Shown: positions 45,747 through 58,511, counted from the first letter of the stretch. The stretch is 64,000 bases of DNA from Voacanga thouarsii (GCA_026120185.1 JANUWF010001491.1:186001-250000), one strand, 5' to 3'. The notes: generated by a model not told the origin, from the sequence alone. A program made the numbers and translations.

Positions 45747-46943
45747 TTGATCGTCGACATGGAGGGTGCTCAAAATAACAATGCTGGGAATGATCAAAGG
45801 GTTATGGATGACTTTGTGAAACCCACAATCTCGGGCACAGGCTCGAGTATCACTAGGCCTAGGGTGGATGCAAATAATTTTGAAATAAAGCCTAATATTA
45901 TCCAGATGGTTCAAAGCATGGTTCAATTTGATGGGCTGCCTGAAGAAGATCCCAATGCTCATTTAGCTAGTTTTCCTGAGATTTGTGATACGTTTAAGAT
46001 GAACGATGTTTCTGAGGATGCCATAAAATTAAGACTTTTTCCATTTTCTTTGAGAGATAGAGCCAAATCTTGGTTAAAGTCTTTACCTACTGGCTCTATT
46101 ACTACTTGGAATGCCTTAACTGAAAAATTTCTAGCCATATATTTTCCTCCAGTTAGGATAGCCAAACTTAGGAACGAGATCTTTGCCTTCCAACAATTAG
46201 ATTATGAGCTTTTGTATGAAAGTTGGGAGAGATTCAAGGAGATGCTAAGGAAATGCCGACACCACAGATTTAAGCTAAGAATGTAGATGCTAATCTTTTT
46301 GAATGGCCTTACATTCGCAACACTCCAAGTGGTGGACTCTTCTGCAGGGGGTTCCATCAATCATAAGACCCCAAAACAGGTATTTGATCTTGTTGAAATT
46401 CTGGCTTCTAACAACTATTCTTGGGGAAGTACAAGGTCTAGAGCTCGTGTGTAAGGAGTACACAAAGTGGATGTTGTGGCAGCATTAGAGGCCAAGGTGG
46501 ACGCCTTAACTCAGAAGATAGAACAAATGGTGATGCCGCAAGGTCAAGTATTACACTTAAGTTGTGATTTTTGTGGAGAAGGACACCCGAATCATGAATG
46601 CCAAAACATGGGGTCACTCCAAGAAACCACGGAACAAGCGGCCTTTGCAGGTAATGTCCGGCTAGGTAACAACTCTTATAGCTCTACTTATAATCCTGGT
46701 TGGAGAAATCACCCTAATTTCTCTTGGAGCAATGAAAATCAACCTAGGTATAGTTCTTTCAATTTTGGAGGAAATCAAATGAATCAAAACCCCATGAATA
46801 ATAATGCAGCGCCTTCTAAGCCACCATTGGAAGAATTGATTGGCCAATTGGTAAGCACAACGGATACTAAGTTCCAAGGGGTCGATGTTGCAACAAGGAA
46901 TATCGAGGCCTCCATGTGCAATTTGGAAAACCAAATTAGTTAA
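45747..46943 (+). pseudogene. Element F gag
   Basis: Athila gag. The first open block (45747-46286) holds the Retrotrans_gag core: MVQFDGLPEEDPNAHLASF, LRLFPFSLRDRAKSWLKSL, WNALTEKFLAIYFPP. The second (46467-46943) begins with a short coiled-coil-like stretch (VVAALEAKVDALTQKIEQM) and has a zinc knuckle CDFCGEGHPNHEC (CX2CX3HX4C) followed by an N/G/P-rich tail. Between the blocks (46286-46466) a stop and a frameshift interrupt the frame. Upstream in-frame sequence from about 45660 (LIDFDPEIKRT-like) may belong to the N-terminus. Length is near the usual size for Athila gag. Confidence 0.86.
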
Positions 46944-48102
46944 TTGGCTAAATTACTGGGAGATCATCAAGCCGGGACATTGCCAGGAAACACTGAGGAG
47001 AATCCATAAGATCAAAACCGTGGAAAATATTGAAGTTTTTTCTTTTACTTTACTTTCATTGTGATTGAGACAATTTTTATTTCTGTCGTTTTGTTTGATT
47101 TTCATAAATTAGAGTGCATTGTCCATCATTATTGTGTTTTCCACATTTTTATTAATTTAAAATATATATATATATATTTTGGAGAACTGGACAGAATGCA
47201 ACTAGTTGTGGCTATGACTGGCGCCGATTCTTGTCAGGTAAGGCGCATAAGATAGGCTATTTTGGCCACTTTTTCTTCAAAATCTCCAACTTCCCTCTCA
47301 ATTCCTCTCTAACCCATGTCGGCTTCACCTCCCCAACTTCCCAAAATTTGATTTTTCACCTCCTAATCCCCTCTATAACATTTATCTACCTCTTTTTTGT
47401 TGATCCTACGGATCAGAAAACTCAAAATCTTCCATTTTGCATTGCAAACTCATCTTCAATCCACAAGCAAGGAGTTTAGATTTTTGCAAAAAGCTTACAT
47501 CTTTTACTTGCCCATGCATACACAAGCACAAATGTATGATTTTTATTCCATTCCCACGGTTAAAATGGTGTATATGACTCTTTCTAATTTTAGGGACAAT
47601 TTTGGCCGAAAATTAGGATTGTTTATGCTATCTTGAATTGTGCATTACTCGAACTTCATGATTTTGAATACATTAGGAGTTAATGGTTCTTGATACTTGC
47701 TTTATGCACATGATCATTAGGAACTTCATATATTTAAGGTTAGAATTGTAGCTATTTGGGATGGTTGAATAATTTCTATATCTTGAACTGGAATTGTTTT
47801 TCACGTAATGTCATGATAATGCCTTCATTCACATGATCATGTATATTTGAATGCATTGGGGATATTCAACACATTTGTTCTTTTCAATGAGCTTTACATG
47901 TATTGTTGCAGGTTGTGTTGGATTAATTGGAGGAGATTGAATTAATTGTTGATTGGAGTGTATACAATGCAGGAGTTTGGGCTTTGTGGTTGGGAGATTG
48001 GTTCAGGGTTGAGTGAGAGTTGAGATTGTGTTTACACCCTGTTTGAAGTCTTTCAGCTCATTAGTTATAACCTCCTATTTCTCCCACTCCTTACTTGATA
48101 AC
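46944..48102 (+). other. F interior between gag and accessory ORF
   Basis: About 1.15 kb. Pol would start here in an autonomous element, but no protease or RT motif was found on either strand. It contains a (TA)n run (47162-47178), an isolated GGCGCCGATTC-type block (about 47219) and AT-rich sequence. The short open frames here have no coding character. Confidence 0.65.
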
Positions 48103-49223
48103 ATGGCTCGAGCACGGGGTCATTCCTCTAAAAGGGCGAAAGCTTCCTCTTCCTCAACCCCTTCATCCATTGATCCCTTATTTTTTAGACCAAGTTTATT
48201 AATCCATCTTCTGATGAATGGTACAATAGAAGAACATCCAATACAATCATTGTAGAACGTACTTTTGCACCTATCCTAGACCATGCCCTTAAGTTAGGAA
48301 TGATGTTTAGGAGGTTAGGATGGGGTTCGATAGTGTAGCTAAAAGGGAAGTATTGTCCCGTGCTCATTAAAGAATTTTATGCCAATATGGTTGACAAGGG
48401 CAATAAACACCTTCCCCATATTGAAACAAGAGTGAAAGGAATCCCTATTATCATCACCCAAAATCAATTAGCTAACCTTCTCCAGGTGTTTGATGATGAT
48501 TCATGGCAAGGGATAGTCATGAACAATCAAAAAATTCTTTCTGACCCGAATTGGGATGCCCAAGGAACTAGAGCCACTCTGGGGTTGTATAAGCATAATG
48601 CCTTTCAAGCCAATAGTTTCTATTCGAACAATGATTTGGCTACCAACTTTAGAGCTCTACTCTATATGTTTAGGTTTAATGTTGTACCCCATGCTAGTGG
48701 TTTTAATGAAACTTGACTTATTGACACCTACATTTTGCATCGGATGATGAACACTCTGCCTATCCCTCTTACACACTTGATTATTCAATCTATTAGAGAT
48801 TTGATTCATCACCATCTATCTACAAAACCCTTCGTCTTCCCCCTGGTTATAATAAAAATTCTGAAAGACTTTGGTGTTAGTCTTGAGGGAGAACTGATGG
48901 AGGCTACCACTGAGCACGATATGGTGACAGCCGGACAGGTTAGGCCACTCACCAAGGAGGAGGAGCACCCCCTACCGCCGTCAGCACATGCACGCGCTAG
49001 CAGTTCTCAATCCCAACCTTGGACTGACTTTGAGACTATCATGTTGGGACGATTAGACTAGCAAATGGAGATGCTCCAACACTTGCAGGGATGCATGGAT
49101 GACATAGCAAGATGACAAGCTACTATGGAGCAACAATTGGCAGAATTGAGGCAGTATTCTTCCGGGCACCATGGTGGTGAGGGAACTTCTGCACCCGTTA
49201 CTGATGATGAGAAGGAGGACTGA
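48103..49223 (+). pseudogene. Element F accessory ORF (plant transposon protein-like)
   Basis: Starts MARARGHSSKRAKASSSS at 48103 and, after a one-base shift near 48185, continues through NTIIVERTFAP, REFYAN-like KEFYANMVDKG, LANLLQVFDDD, and a long middle part to an acidic end (DDEKED, TGA 49221). About 370 codons with four stops. The serine/arginine-rich start, the ERTF and EFYANM motifs and the N-to-C order match the family annotated as putative plant transposon protein (Pfam PF20167), often found in Athila-like elements. Function unknown in the family. The C-terminal third is predicted helical (MEQQLAELRQ). Confidence 0.6.
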
Positions 49224-50413
49224 TTTGTGCTACATTTTCTTTTCTTGTTAACTCTTATTTTTCTTTTCTCTTTTAATGTCTTTTCAAGTTAGTTTTTGAT
49301 TTCTTTCCTTTATTGTACTATTTTATTTCTTTTGTTTTTTATTTATTTTTCTTTTCTAGTTTTTACTCTTTGGTGTGCTCTTTTGTATTTTTCTTTTTTA
49401 GGTACTTTTCGGTGCCTCGTTCTTCAAGCATTCAGCTCTTGTACAACACATTACACCATCTATGGAAGTATTGACTTTCTTATCTCTTCTCCTGTATATT
49501 TTTTGTCCCATGGCATTGTTTAATTCTTGTTCTTTTTATTTGGCCATTGAGGACAATGTCCAGTTTAAGTGTAGGGGAGTGATTTGATTCAAAATTCTTC
49601 TATTGAAAATTCTTCTATGCATATACCTTATCCTTCTTGTGAGCAAATTTTCAAAATTTTTTCTAAATTTCTTTGAGATTTCAAGCTATATTTTTAATGC
49701 ATGTGTTTATGATGGATTATAGAGCATATGTTCTAGATCATTTATAGTTTATGCATGACGTTTTGCACTCACTTGGACAAAGTAGTTCTTGATCAAATGC
49801 TTTACATTATTCTTAAAACTAGTTTTCTACTAAAATTAATGGAGCATTCTAGAACTTACTTGAATACCTCTCGAGGCAAAATAAGAAAGACAGTCATGAT
49901 TTAACTTAGGAATGACTGTAATAGGTCTTCTTTGGATAGTTTGAGCTTTTTAAACCTACCTATTTTGATATTATCCATAGTGCTTATTTTGAGCTTCTTT
50001 GATATTTTTTTCTCCTATATCCTTCATTTGATAAGCTACATTACAAGCCTTTAGCCTTACATTACAAGCTTAAAAGTCCTACTTGATCTAAGTAGAATCA
50101 TAATATGTCTCGGATTAGTGGAGAGAGTTATGAAAAGGAAGCTTATAGAATGCAATTATTTTTTAACTAAATTCTTTCCAATGGTCTAAGAATATTGTCA
50201 AGTATTGGGATGGTTCTACTAAGTCATTATTCACTTACATAAGTCTTGCATTTGTTGTGAAAGATGTAGTAGTATGTGTTTTATGCTCTTGAATGCAGAA
50301 AGCATTGAAGACATTATTTTGAAATTAATTGAGTGATTGCTAAACCTTGTGTTTTCCTACTTGTCTTTAATACTTTGCTTGAGGACAAGCAAAGAGCTAA
50401 GTGTGGGGGAATA
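49224..50413 (+). other. F 3' untranslated region with two polypurine modules
   Basis: No gene recognised; a hydrophobic open frame at 49296-49523 is a product of T-rich DNA. The stretch is bounded by two similar modules: GAGGACAATGTCCAGTTTAAG with TGTAGGGGAGTGA (49547-49580) and GAGGACAAGCAAAGAGCTAAG with TGTGGGGGAATA (50381-50413). The second is the polypurine tract at the 3' LTR. Confidence 0.65.
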
Positions 50414-51933
50414 TGATAGGGGCTAAATTAGTCATATTTTTTCTAGTTATTTGAGTCTCTTTTGTGATATATTTTATTTAGCAACTAGCTATATTCCTTC
50501 ATATTTGAGATTTTACCCTTGGAAAGATACTTTGTTCATTATTTCAGATTTTTGGGGTAAAACGAAGCAAAAATGTCGCAAAATAGAATAGAGGCGGCTG
50601 CTAGGACAGAGGAACCGGCATCAGCCGTGCACCATTGATACGAACTTCGAGGTAATAAAAAATTGTCAAAACAGACCAGAACAGAATGGAACTGGCGCCG
50701 GCTCCAGTAGCCAAGGCAGCGCCAGCTGCACTCTGGACAACATAGTGCTGAAATCAAGAAAAAATCGACGAACGATTGAAGAAATAGAACACAACCGGTG
50801 CTGGCTCCAGTAGCCAAGGCAGCGCCAGCTGTGCCCTGAAGTTAAGGCAGTGCTTTGATTTTTCTATGCAGTTTTTGGTAATCTCTGGAGTTTTAGTACT
50901 TTCCTACTTCTACTCACCAAGAACATTACACCAATGAATTTAGGCACTTCTTAAGCCTATAAATAGATGGAAAACACAAGGGAAAAGAGGAGAATTCGTT
51001 GATCATCATAGAAAATCACTCAAATCAAGGAGGAATTCTTCAATTCAAGGAGGGTTATACAAGAAGGTCTTCAAATGAAGAAGAATAAGACTTGTCTATG
51101 AGTGTTTTCTTTTACTTTGTTTTCTTTTTCTTGAACAATGATATATTAATTGTTTTATTATAATTTGACATTGTTTGAGGTGTTCATGATTTTTAGAGTT
51201 ATTTAATCTTTTGATTAATTGATTGTTTTCTTGGTATTTAATTACTTGGGTTGATTACGAGATTAATTGGTTGTTTCATTCCATTAACTTGCTTGGAAAA
51301 GGGGTTGATGGTGGTTTCAATTTATTGATTTCATATTTGTTGTCTCTTAACTTGCTTGGAAAAGGGGTTAATTGCTAAGAACTGGTAATTAAAGGTTAAT
51401 TGATATCTGTCAAGAATGGATTCATTGGTTAATTTCATATTTTAAGTTTGCCAGGAATGGAAATTTAATCAAAGGATTGTGTTTAATACATCTTTTAGGT
51501 AAGACTGGTTGAGGCAAGAATGTGATGCTAAGTTATCTAGAAGATAGGGATTCATGGATTGGAAATGAAGTGAGTCTATATTAATCCTGCATGATGCAAA
51601 GAGAATGATTAGTTATGATAATGGTTAGGTACTTGTAAGGTCATGTTTGCCAAAATAATGGTTTAAGTTACATACTTCTCTATCCTTGACATGTATATAT
51701 TTTTATTTTTATTTTTATTTTATTTTCATTTTATAGAGTCGGTTAAACAATGAAAGAATGGTGATTAAAGTCTACTTGTTCCTTGAGGATCAACACTCGT
51801 TTGAACCCTATGCTCTGTTAATGAAGAGTACGCTTGCTCATATGTGTAATTTGGGGTTAACGTTTTAATTTAAACTCGAATGGGAATATGCTTATTTTTA
51901 TATGATTTTTATACCCAAATAAATCGCACATCA
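50414..51933 (+). repeat. Element F 3' LTR
   Basis: TGATAGGGGCTAAATTAG to CGCACATCA, 1520 bp, followed by ATTCC. Colinear with the 5' LTR, including modules (50592-50832) and TATA box (50958). Confidence 0.9.
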
Positions 51934-51938
51934 ATTCC

Positions 51939-52220
51939 TGCACAAAATAAAAAATAAACTCATAAAAAATATCAATCCTTAAACAAGAATCATCAGAAGA
52001 TGTAGGATATTGCTTGCATTTGTGGATTTTGATAATGACTTCTTCATCCCTAACCCTAAATGTTAATTTTTCCCTATGAACATTAGCGAATGCTTTGGCA
52101 ATAACTAGGAAAGGTCAACCTAGGATTAAAGGAGCTTTAGAATCTTCATCCATATCAAGAATAACAAAATCTATAGGAAATATGAATTTATTCACTTTAA
52201 TCAATACATTTTCAACTATT
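51939..52220 (-). pseudogene. E protease, C-terminal part
   Basis: Minus-strand retropepsin segment reading VLIKVNKFIFPIDFVILDMD then SKAPLIL and AKAFANVHREKLTFRV, which is the second half of the Athila protease. A TGA stands in the ILGRPF motif for Arg (CGA). It is bounded by element F at 51938 and the CTATT site of H at 52220; the N-terminal half is at 63132-63419. Confidence 0.82.
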
Positions 52221-55200
52221 TGAAGGATAAAAAATGGAAAACATAAAAAAAAAAAAACACAGAGCAAAATTTTCAGTTTTCTAATCCACATCTAGGAGAG
52301 AGTGCTTACTTATCCTGTTTGGTCGCAGATTAACCAATAAGATGTCGGGTTGCTGATAGGGTCTAAATTAGTTATATATTTCCTAGTTATTTGAGGCCAT
52401 TTTGTTATACATTTTGTTCAATAACTAGTTATATTCCTTCATATTTGAGATTTTATAATTTGTGCATTTTTTCAGATTTTAGGGGTAAAATAAGGTAATA
52501 TCATCTCTAAACAGAGTAGAGGTGGTGCTAGCCAAGACAGGGGAATTAGCGCTGGCTACGTGCTGTTGGCACGCACTTTGAGGCGATGAAAAATCAGTGA
52601 AACAAAGCTAAACAGAACATGGTTGGTGCTGGTTGGGAGCTTAGAGGCAGGGTCGACTACAGTATGGAAGGGTTGGCATGAAAATTAAAAAAAAAAAAAA
52701 TCGACGAACGAACGGAGAAGTAGACCACAATCGGCGCCAACCCTAGGTATGACAGGCGGCGCCGGCTGTGCACTGGTACTGAGGCAGTGCCTCAATTTTT
52801 GTGTACATTTTTTGCAGTTTGCAGAGTTTTAAGTATTTTTCTACTTTTATTTGGTCAGAAACCCTAGAGGGACGGATTTAGGCACTTGTAAAGCCTATAA
52901 ATAGAAGGAAAACACAAGGAAAGAGAGGGAGTCATGGATCAAAACATCAAATCACTCAAATTCAAGAAGGAATTCTATTAGATCAAGGAGGATTGTACAA
53001 AAGGGTTGACGAAGGAAGAAGAAGGAGGCTTGTCTATGAGTGTTTTTTTTAACTTTGTTTTCTTTTCTTGAACAATGATGTATTAATGATTTTATTGTAA
53101 TTTGACATTGTTTTTTGTATTCATGATTTTTAGAGTTACTTTGATCTTTTGATTAATTGATTGTTATTCTTGGTATTTAATTACTTATGCTGCTTACGAG
53201 ATTAATTTGTTATTTCTTCTATTAACTTGCTTGGAAAAGGGATTGATGGTGGCCTCAATTCATTAATTTCATATTTGTTGTAAAGGGATTAATTGCTAAG
53301 AACTAGGTAATTAGAGGTTAATTGATGTCTGCCAGGATATGGATTCATTGATTAATTTCATGTTTTAAGTTTGCCAGGATATGGAAATTTAATCAAGGAT
53401 TGTGCTTAATGCATATTTTGGGTGAATTAGTTGAGACAGGATATGTGATGCTAATTTCTCTAAAGATAGTGATTTCATGGATTGGAAAAGAAGTGAATAT
53501 ATCTTAATCCTTCATGATTCCAAGAGAATGATTAGTTATGATAATGATTGGGTACTTTAAGGTCATGTTTATCAAAATAATGGTTTGAGTTACATAATTC
53601 TCCATCCTTGACATGTATATATTATTTTATTTTCCTTTTTATTCTTTTTCACTTTATTTAGTCGGTTAAATAATAAAAAAAAGGATTAATGCATACTTGT
53701 TCCTTGAGGATCGACACTCGTTTTAAACCCTATACTATGCTTAATGATAAGTACGCTTGCTCATATATGTAATTTGGGGCTAACGTTTTAATTTAAACTT
53801 GATTGGGAATGTGCTCATTTTTATATGACTTTTATACCCAAATTCTGACACATCAGTTGCATTGGATCTTGAGATGGAAAGGGAGAAGGAAGCCTCGGTG
53901 GTTCGATCGGTATTCTTGCCAATCTTCTACTCCTACGCATCAAACTTCTCCAAACTTCTTCTCTTAGTCTTCCAGAGTATGCCTCTATCTTGATTTTAGG
54001 TTAGCTTGGTGAAAGCTCCTTTAGACAACCAAGATTCATCCCAAGAGAGAAGGAGAGAAAGAAGAGGGAAAATAAAAGGAAGGGTGACTACACACACAAG
54101 AGGGAAAGAGCTAGGGTTGGGAAATATTTCCATCTCTTCCGTATATATTTTGGTTACCCTAGGGCTTAATGAAACCCTTGTGGGCTAAAATACAATAAGC
54201 CCTAATGGGCTTGATGTTGGGCTCATAAACCAATCCTCTTTATTATATTTTTTGGGCTTTATCAAATACCCAAGACAATTTTCAATTGGACTCTTAATAT
54301 ATATTAACATATATCAACCTAATAAAATAATTTATTCCAGCCCAATTTTTTAAATTTATTAATTATCTTTTTTGACTTTTATGAGAAAACCCAATACTAA
54401 TTAATTAATTCTAATTGGACTCTTAGAATAAATTTTATCTCTCTTCTAGATAATTATCCATGAAGTCCAAATTGTGTCTAGACAACACCAAGGTAACTTG
54501 CGCTATTCCAGGGACTAAAAGACATATTATTCATGGCTATTAAAATGATCAAAATGCCCATACTATCAAATAGTTGCATTTTACCATTTTAAATATTCAT
54601 ATTTATCACTATACGAAAATATTAACCCCAAAAATAATATTGCAAAAATAATGTCTCTGACCTACATATTAAATAACGAAAATACCCCTCTATGTAACAC
54701 CCATCAATGAGATAAGATAAATGTACTAACACCCATCTCAAAGACATCTCCCGTTCTCAGATCTCTAGTCCGATAATCCATGGCTCACTCAAATGTACTT
54801 GTTTATCAATGGAAGCTACCCAAAAGCACACATTCTAGAGTCACATTCCCAGGGCTTTGGATTATTAGATTATCCTGGACAATCACAATGGGGTGATTAA
54901 TCTTCACAAAGTGAAGCGTAGAAACTCTGTTGGTTGAGTTCGTCTTAACTAACTAAAGCAATATACCCAACATACAAGGTTATTGATCTCACAAAAGAGA
55001 TCTCACCCAACATACATCAAAGTAAAACACCCTAGCTTTGCCAGACACCAACTCATAGTCAAGTATAAAGGTATCTGTCTATACTGTAACAGTAATAATC
55101 CGATCTCTATAATTATAGTATTTTAAGAGAGATCACTACTACAGGTCCAATTCTACATATTCGTAATATGCTTATACCAATTATGTGAGTGAACTACTCA

Positions 55201-55601
55201 CTGATTCAAGGTAAACCATTCCTCATTGGAACTCATGGCATAATAGTCTTATCTTGATGAAATATCCAATTCCATCAAACGACTAAGAGCTCAATTTTAC
55301 TTGTATGAAAAGTATCCATGTCTATACTTTATTGTGAAGAATGACCCAACACATAGACCATTACTTGTCACACTTGGACCTTAAATGTGCAATAATATAA
55401 GAAATAAACTAAATCAATAAATTTAGTAGACTTGGCACCGGATCCATCGGACCTACCTGGCGTCAGGTCTGCTCTGTTTTTGAAGAACTTTGGTTGAGCA
55501 GAGTTGACCTGGTGCTAGGTCCAGTGGAGCCACTCGGCACTAGGTCTATTTGCAATAAATTTATACAGAATACATAGTCTTTGAGGGCATACTTTTCAAC
55601 A
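52221..55601 (-). repeat. Element H 3' LTR (split by a solo LTR)
   Basis: TGTTGAAAAGTATGCCC (55601, minus strand) to ATCCTTCA (52221). Without the nested element it is about 1.87 kb and colinear with the 5' LTR. It contains the GGCGCC-type module pair at 55430-55550. Confidence 0.88.
52354..53855 (+). mobile_element. Athila solo LTR nested in H 3' LTR
   Basis: TGATAGGGTCTAAATT to GACACATCA, 1502 bp, with perfect GTTGC duplication (52349-52353, 53856-53860). Shares modules (52508-52760) and TATA box (52896) with the F LTRs but is more diverged, and has a poly(A) run at 52687-52702. Inserted after H. Confidence 0.92.
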
Positions 55602-55614
55602 ATCTCTCACTTGC
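55602..55614 (-). other. Polypurine tract of element H
   Basis: Minus-strand GCAAGTGAGAGAT directly before TGTTGAAAAG; similar to the GTGGGAGAT tract usual in Angela/BARE elements. Confidence 0.8.
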
Positions 55615-57190
55615 ACTACAAAGACTAAAAAAGTCTATAAGTGCCTACCCCTATGACATCTAAGTGTCTGCGAAACACCTTTTCTGTCAAAGCCTTGGTA
55701 AAGGGATCTGCCAGATTGTTGATAGAGGAAATTTGATCAACCCCAATCTATCATTTCTAGATGAACTCTAGGATGAGGTGATACTTCCTTTCAATGTGCT
55801 TTCCCTTCCTATAGTTGTGAGGTTCTTTGTATTGTGATACCACTCCAGTGTTGTCACAATAAATCGTGACAGACCTGTCTATGTGTGGTACTACTCCAAG
55901 TTCTGTAAGGAACTTTCAGAGCCACATAACTTCTTTAGAAGCTTCTGAAGCAACAATGTACTCAGCTTCCATCGTAGAATCAGCAATGTAGGATTGTTTA
56001 ATACTTCTCCATGAATAGCTCCTCCAGACAAAGTGAAGACATATCCACTAGTGGATTTTCTTGTATCTTTATCTGCCTGAAAGTCTGAGTCTGTGTAACC
56101 AGTAGGAACCAATCATCAACACGATATACAATTATATAATTTGTCGTTTCTTTGAGATATTTTAGTATATGCTTGACGGCTTGCCAGTGAGCTTCCCCTG
56201 GATTTGACTGATATCTACTAACCATACCTACTGCAAAGCAAATATCTGGGATAGTACAAAGTATAGCATACATGAGACTTCCTACAGCCGAAGCATAAGG
56301 GATCCTGCTTGTTTTCTGCTCTTCTTCCTATGTCTTAGGACACTGCTTGGAAATTAAGGATAATCCATGTCTAAAGAGTATAATAGCCCCTTTACATTGA
56401 TCCATGTTGTACTTGATCAACATCTTGTCAATATAAGCAGATTGGGATAAGCCTAACATTCTTTACTTCCAATCTCTAAGAAGCTTAATACCTAGAATGT
56501 AGCTAGCTTCTCCCATGTCTTTCATGCAAAATTTACTAGATAGCCAAACCATAACAGATGATAATATCCCTACATCATTTCCAATGAGTAGAATGTCATC
56601 TACATAAAATACCAAAAAAATCACTTTGCCACTGTTTGATTTCCTATACACACATGGTTCATCCACATTTTGAATGAAGTCATAAGCCTTCACAGTTTCA
56701 TCAAAATGTATATTCCATGCTCGTGATGCTTGCTTAAGTTCATATATGGACTTCTTAAACTTACAGACCATTTGTTCTTGACCTCTAGCAATAAAACTTT
56801 TTGGCTGAGACATATAGATGTTTTTGCTAAGATAACTATTTAAGAAAGCTGTCTTGACATCCATTTGCCAAATCTCATAGTCATAATGACATACAATGGC
56901 TAAGAGAATGTGGATAGACTTAAGCATGGCTATTGGTGAAAATGTTTCCTCATAATCGTTCTATTCTTTCTGAGTATAACCTTTAGCAACCAATCTTGCT
57001 TTATAAGTTTCAACCTTTCTATCCATACCTCTCTTCCTCTTGTATACCCACTTACATCAAATTAGTTTTATCCCATCAGGTGCAGTGACAAGATCCCAGA
57101 CCTGATTAAGGTACATAGACTCAATCTCGATATTCATGGCTAGGTGTCATTTGTCTGCATCAGCATCAACAATGGCTTCTTCGTATTTAG
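55615..57190 (-). pseudogene. Element H reverse transcriptase and RNase H
   Basis: Copia RT in the 56927-56463 block: WQMDVKTAFLNSYLSKNIYM, KKSIYELKQASRAWN, CVYRKS and the catalytic YVDDILLIGND, then MKDMGEASYILGIKLLRD. RNase H/connection: MYAILCTIPDICFAVGMVSRY, then HWQAVKHILKYLKETTNY (from 56273) and YTDSDFQADKDTRKSTSGYV (from about 56100). The expected SWRS motif after GGAI has changed, and frames shift near 56290-56450 and 56110. The N-terminal RT part (57190-56930) is decayed. Confidence 0.86.
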
Positions 57191-57197
57191 TAGGATC

Positions 57198-58183
57198 TTA
57201 TTCTTGATGACCAGAGACTAGATCATAGATTTTTCCAGTCCATCTTTCTGGAACTCTTGTAATCCTTCCAATATGATGAGGCTTAGTTTGTATAGGAATA
57301 TCCAGTAGTGTTTCTCTTGGTTCCTCGATCGGGATGTTAGAAGTACTTGAAGTTGCATCAGTGACCAACTTCTCTTCTAACTCTATTCTACTTGAACCCT
57401 TGGTGGATGTAACTTGTTCATCCTCTAAATATCTAGCATTAGTACTAATAAGTACCTTATGCTCTTGAGGATGATAGAAATATCCATATCTTGTTCTTTT
57501 TAGATACCCAATGAAGTAGCATAACTCTGATCTTGGTTCTAGTATACTTCCTTTTGTCAGCATATATGCTGGACAATCTCATATCTCGAGATGATTCAAA
57601 CTGGGCTTTCGTCTAGTCACATTTTATAGGATGTCCTAGGTACTGATTTGGAAGGAACAAAGTTCAAAATATATGCCATTATTTCTAAGGCATATCCAAA
57701 AAAAAAAAAAGCAAGAGACATATGACTCATCATGCTTCTAACCATTTCTATCAAAGTTCTATTTCTTCTCTCAGCTACTCCATTTTGCTGGAGAGTTCCA
57801 GGTGCAGTTAACTGAGATACTATGCTATGATGTACTAAGTAATCCTTAAACTCACCAAGGAGGTACTCTTTACCATGATCCGATCTCAAAGCTTTAATTA
57901 ATTTGCCTGTTTGACGCTCCACTTCAACCTTAAACTTTTTGAATTTATCAAAAGAGTCAGACTTACACCTCATCAGATAAATATAACTAAAACAAGTGTG
58001 ATCATCTGTGAAAGTGATAAAGTACTCATAGTCTCCCTTAGCTGGTATAGTCATTGGACCACAAACATCTGTATGAACTAATGCTAGTATTTCCGTGACT
58101 CTATCTGCCTTTTTGGTAAAGGACCTTTTGGTGATTTTACCTTTAAGGTAAGATTCACACTGAGACCATTCTCCTAATCTCAA
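57198..58183 (-). pseudogene. Element H integrase
   Basis: Two open blocks. The core (58183-57617) has VHTDVCGPM (first Asp), FTDDHTCFSYIYLM, LRSDHGKEY (second Asp; the usual GGE is GKE) and GTLQQNGVAERRNRTL (catalytic Glu), so the DDE triad is present. The C-terminal region (57563-57198) has the Angela-like GYLKRTRYGYFYHPQEHK text and a low-complexity tail. A frame break with a poly(A) stretch lies at about 57695-57710 next to the helix after the Glu. Confidence 0.86.
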
Positions 58184-58511
58184 TGAACTTAAAGGTCCAT
58201 CATGGATTAGCCTTTGAATTCGATTGGGATTTTTTTATCCTAATCTTAGATGCCACAAATATGAGTCATTTGTTATGGTCTTTCTCTTTTTATTATGAGG
58301 TTTAGTTTGAATATTATTTATTTAATTTCTAATAGAGTGTATATAAAAAGCTTTCTATACATGTTTTTTGTACAAATTAAATTACCATTTCTACAATGGA
58401 AACACTAGAATGGAAAGAAACAGAACATCCTTGATTTATCAATTTAGAAACTGAAATCAAATTTTGTTTAAAACAGGAAATGTATAACATACTTTTAAAA
58501 GTAACTTCCTA

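Larger units (their letters stand above)
43866..51933 (+). mobile_element. Athila-type element F, gag-only derivative
   Basis: Complete insertion of 8068 bp with perfect ATTCC duplication (43861-43865, 51934-51938). 5' LTR 43866-45407 and 3' LTR 50414-51933 are similar over their whole length. It has a good primer site (45414-45432), gag (45747-46943), an accessory ORF (48103-49223) and a polypurine tract (AAGTGTGGGGGAATA, ending 50413). There is no protease, RT, RNase H or integrase: gag is followed after a short gap by non-pol sequence. It must have moved using enzymes of another Athila element. Confidence 0.9.

Noticed and set aside
49296..49523. Hydrophobic open frame as an env-like membrane protein of Athila.
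   Set aside because: Phe/Leu/Ser richness follows from T-rich noncoding DNA; no signal peptide plus ectodomain layout, and no such frame at the same place in E.
54006..54188. Basic open frame in the H 3' LTR as a gene.
   Set aside because: The 5' LTR copy (61500-61680) is on the same alignment and does not keep the frame; it is LTR sequence read on the wrong strand.
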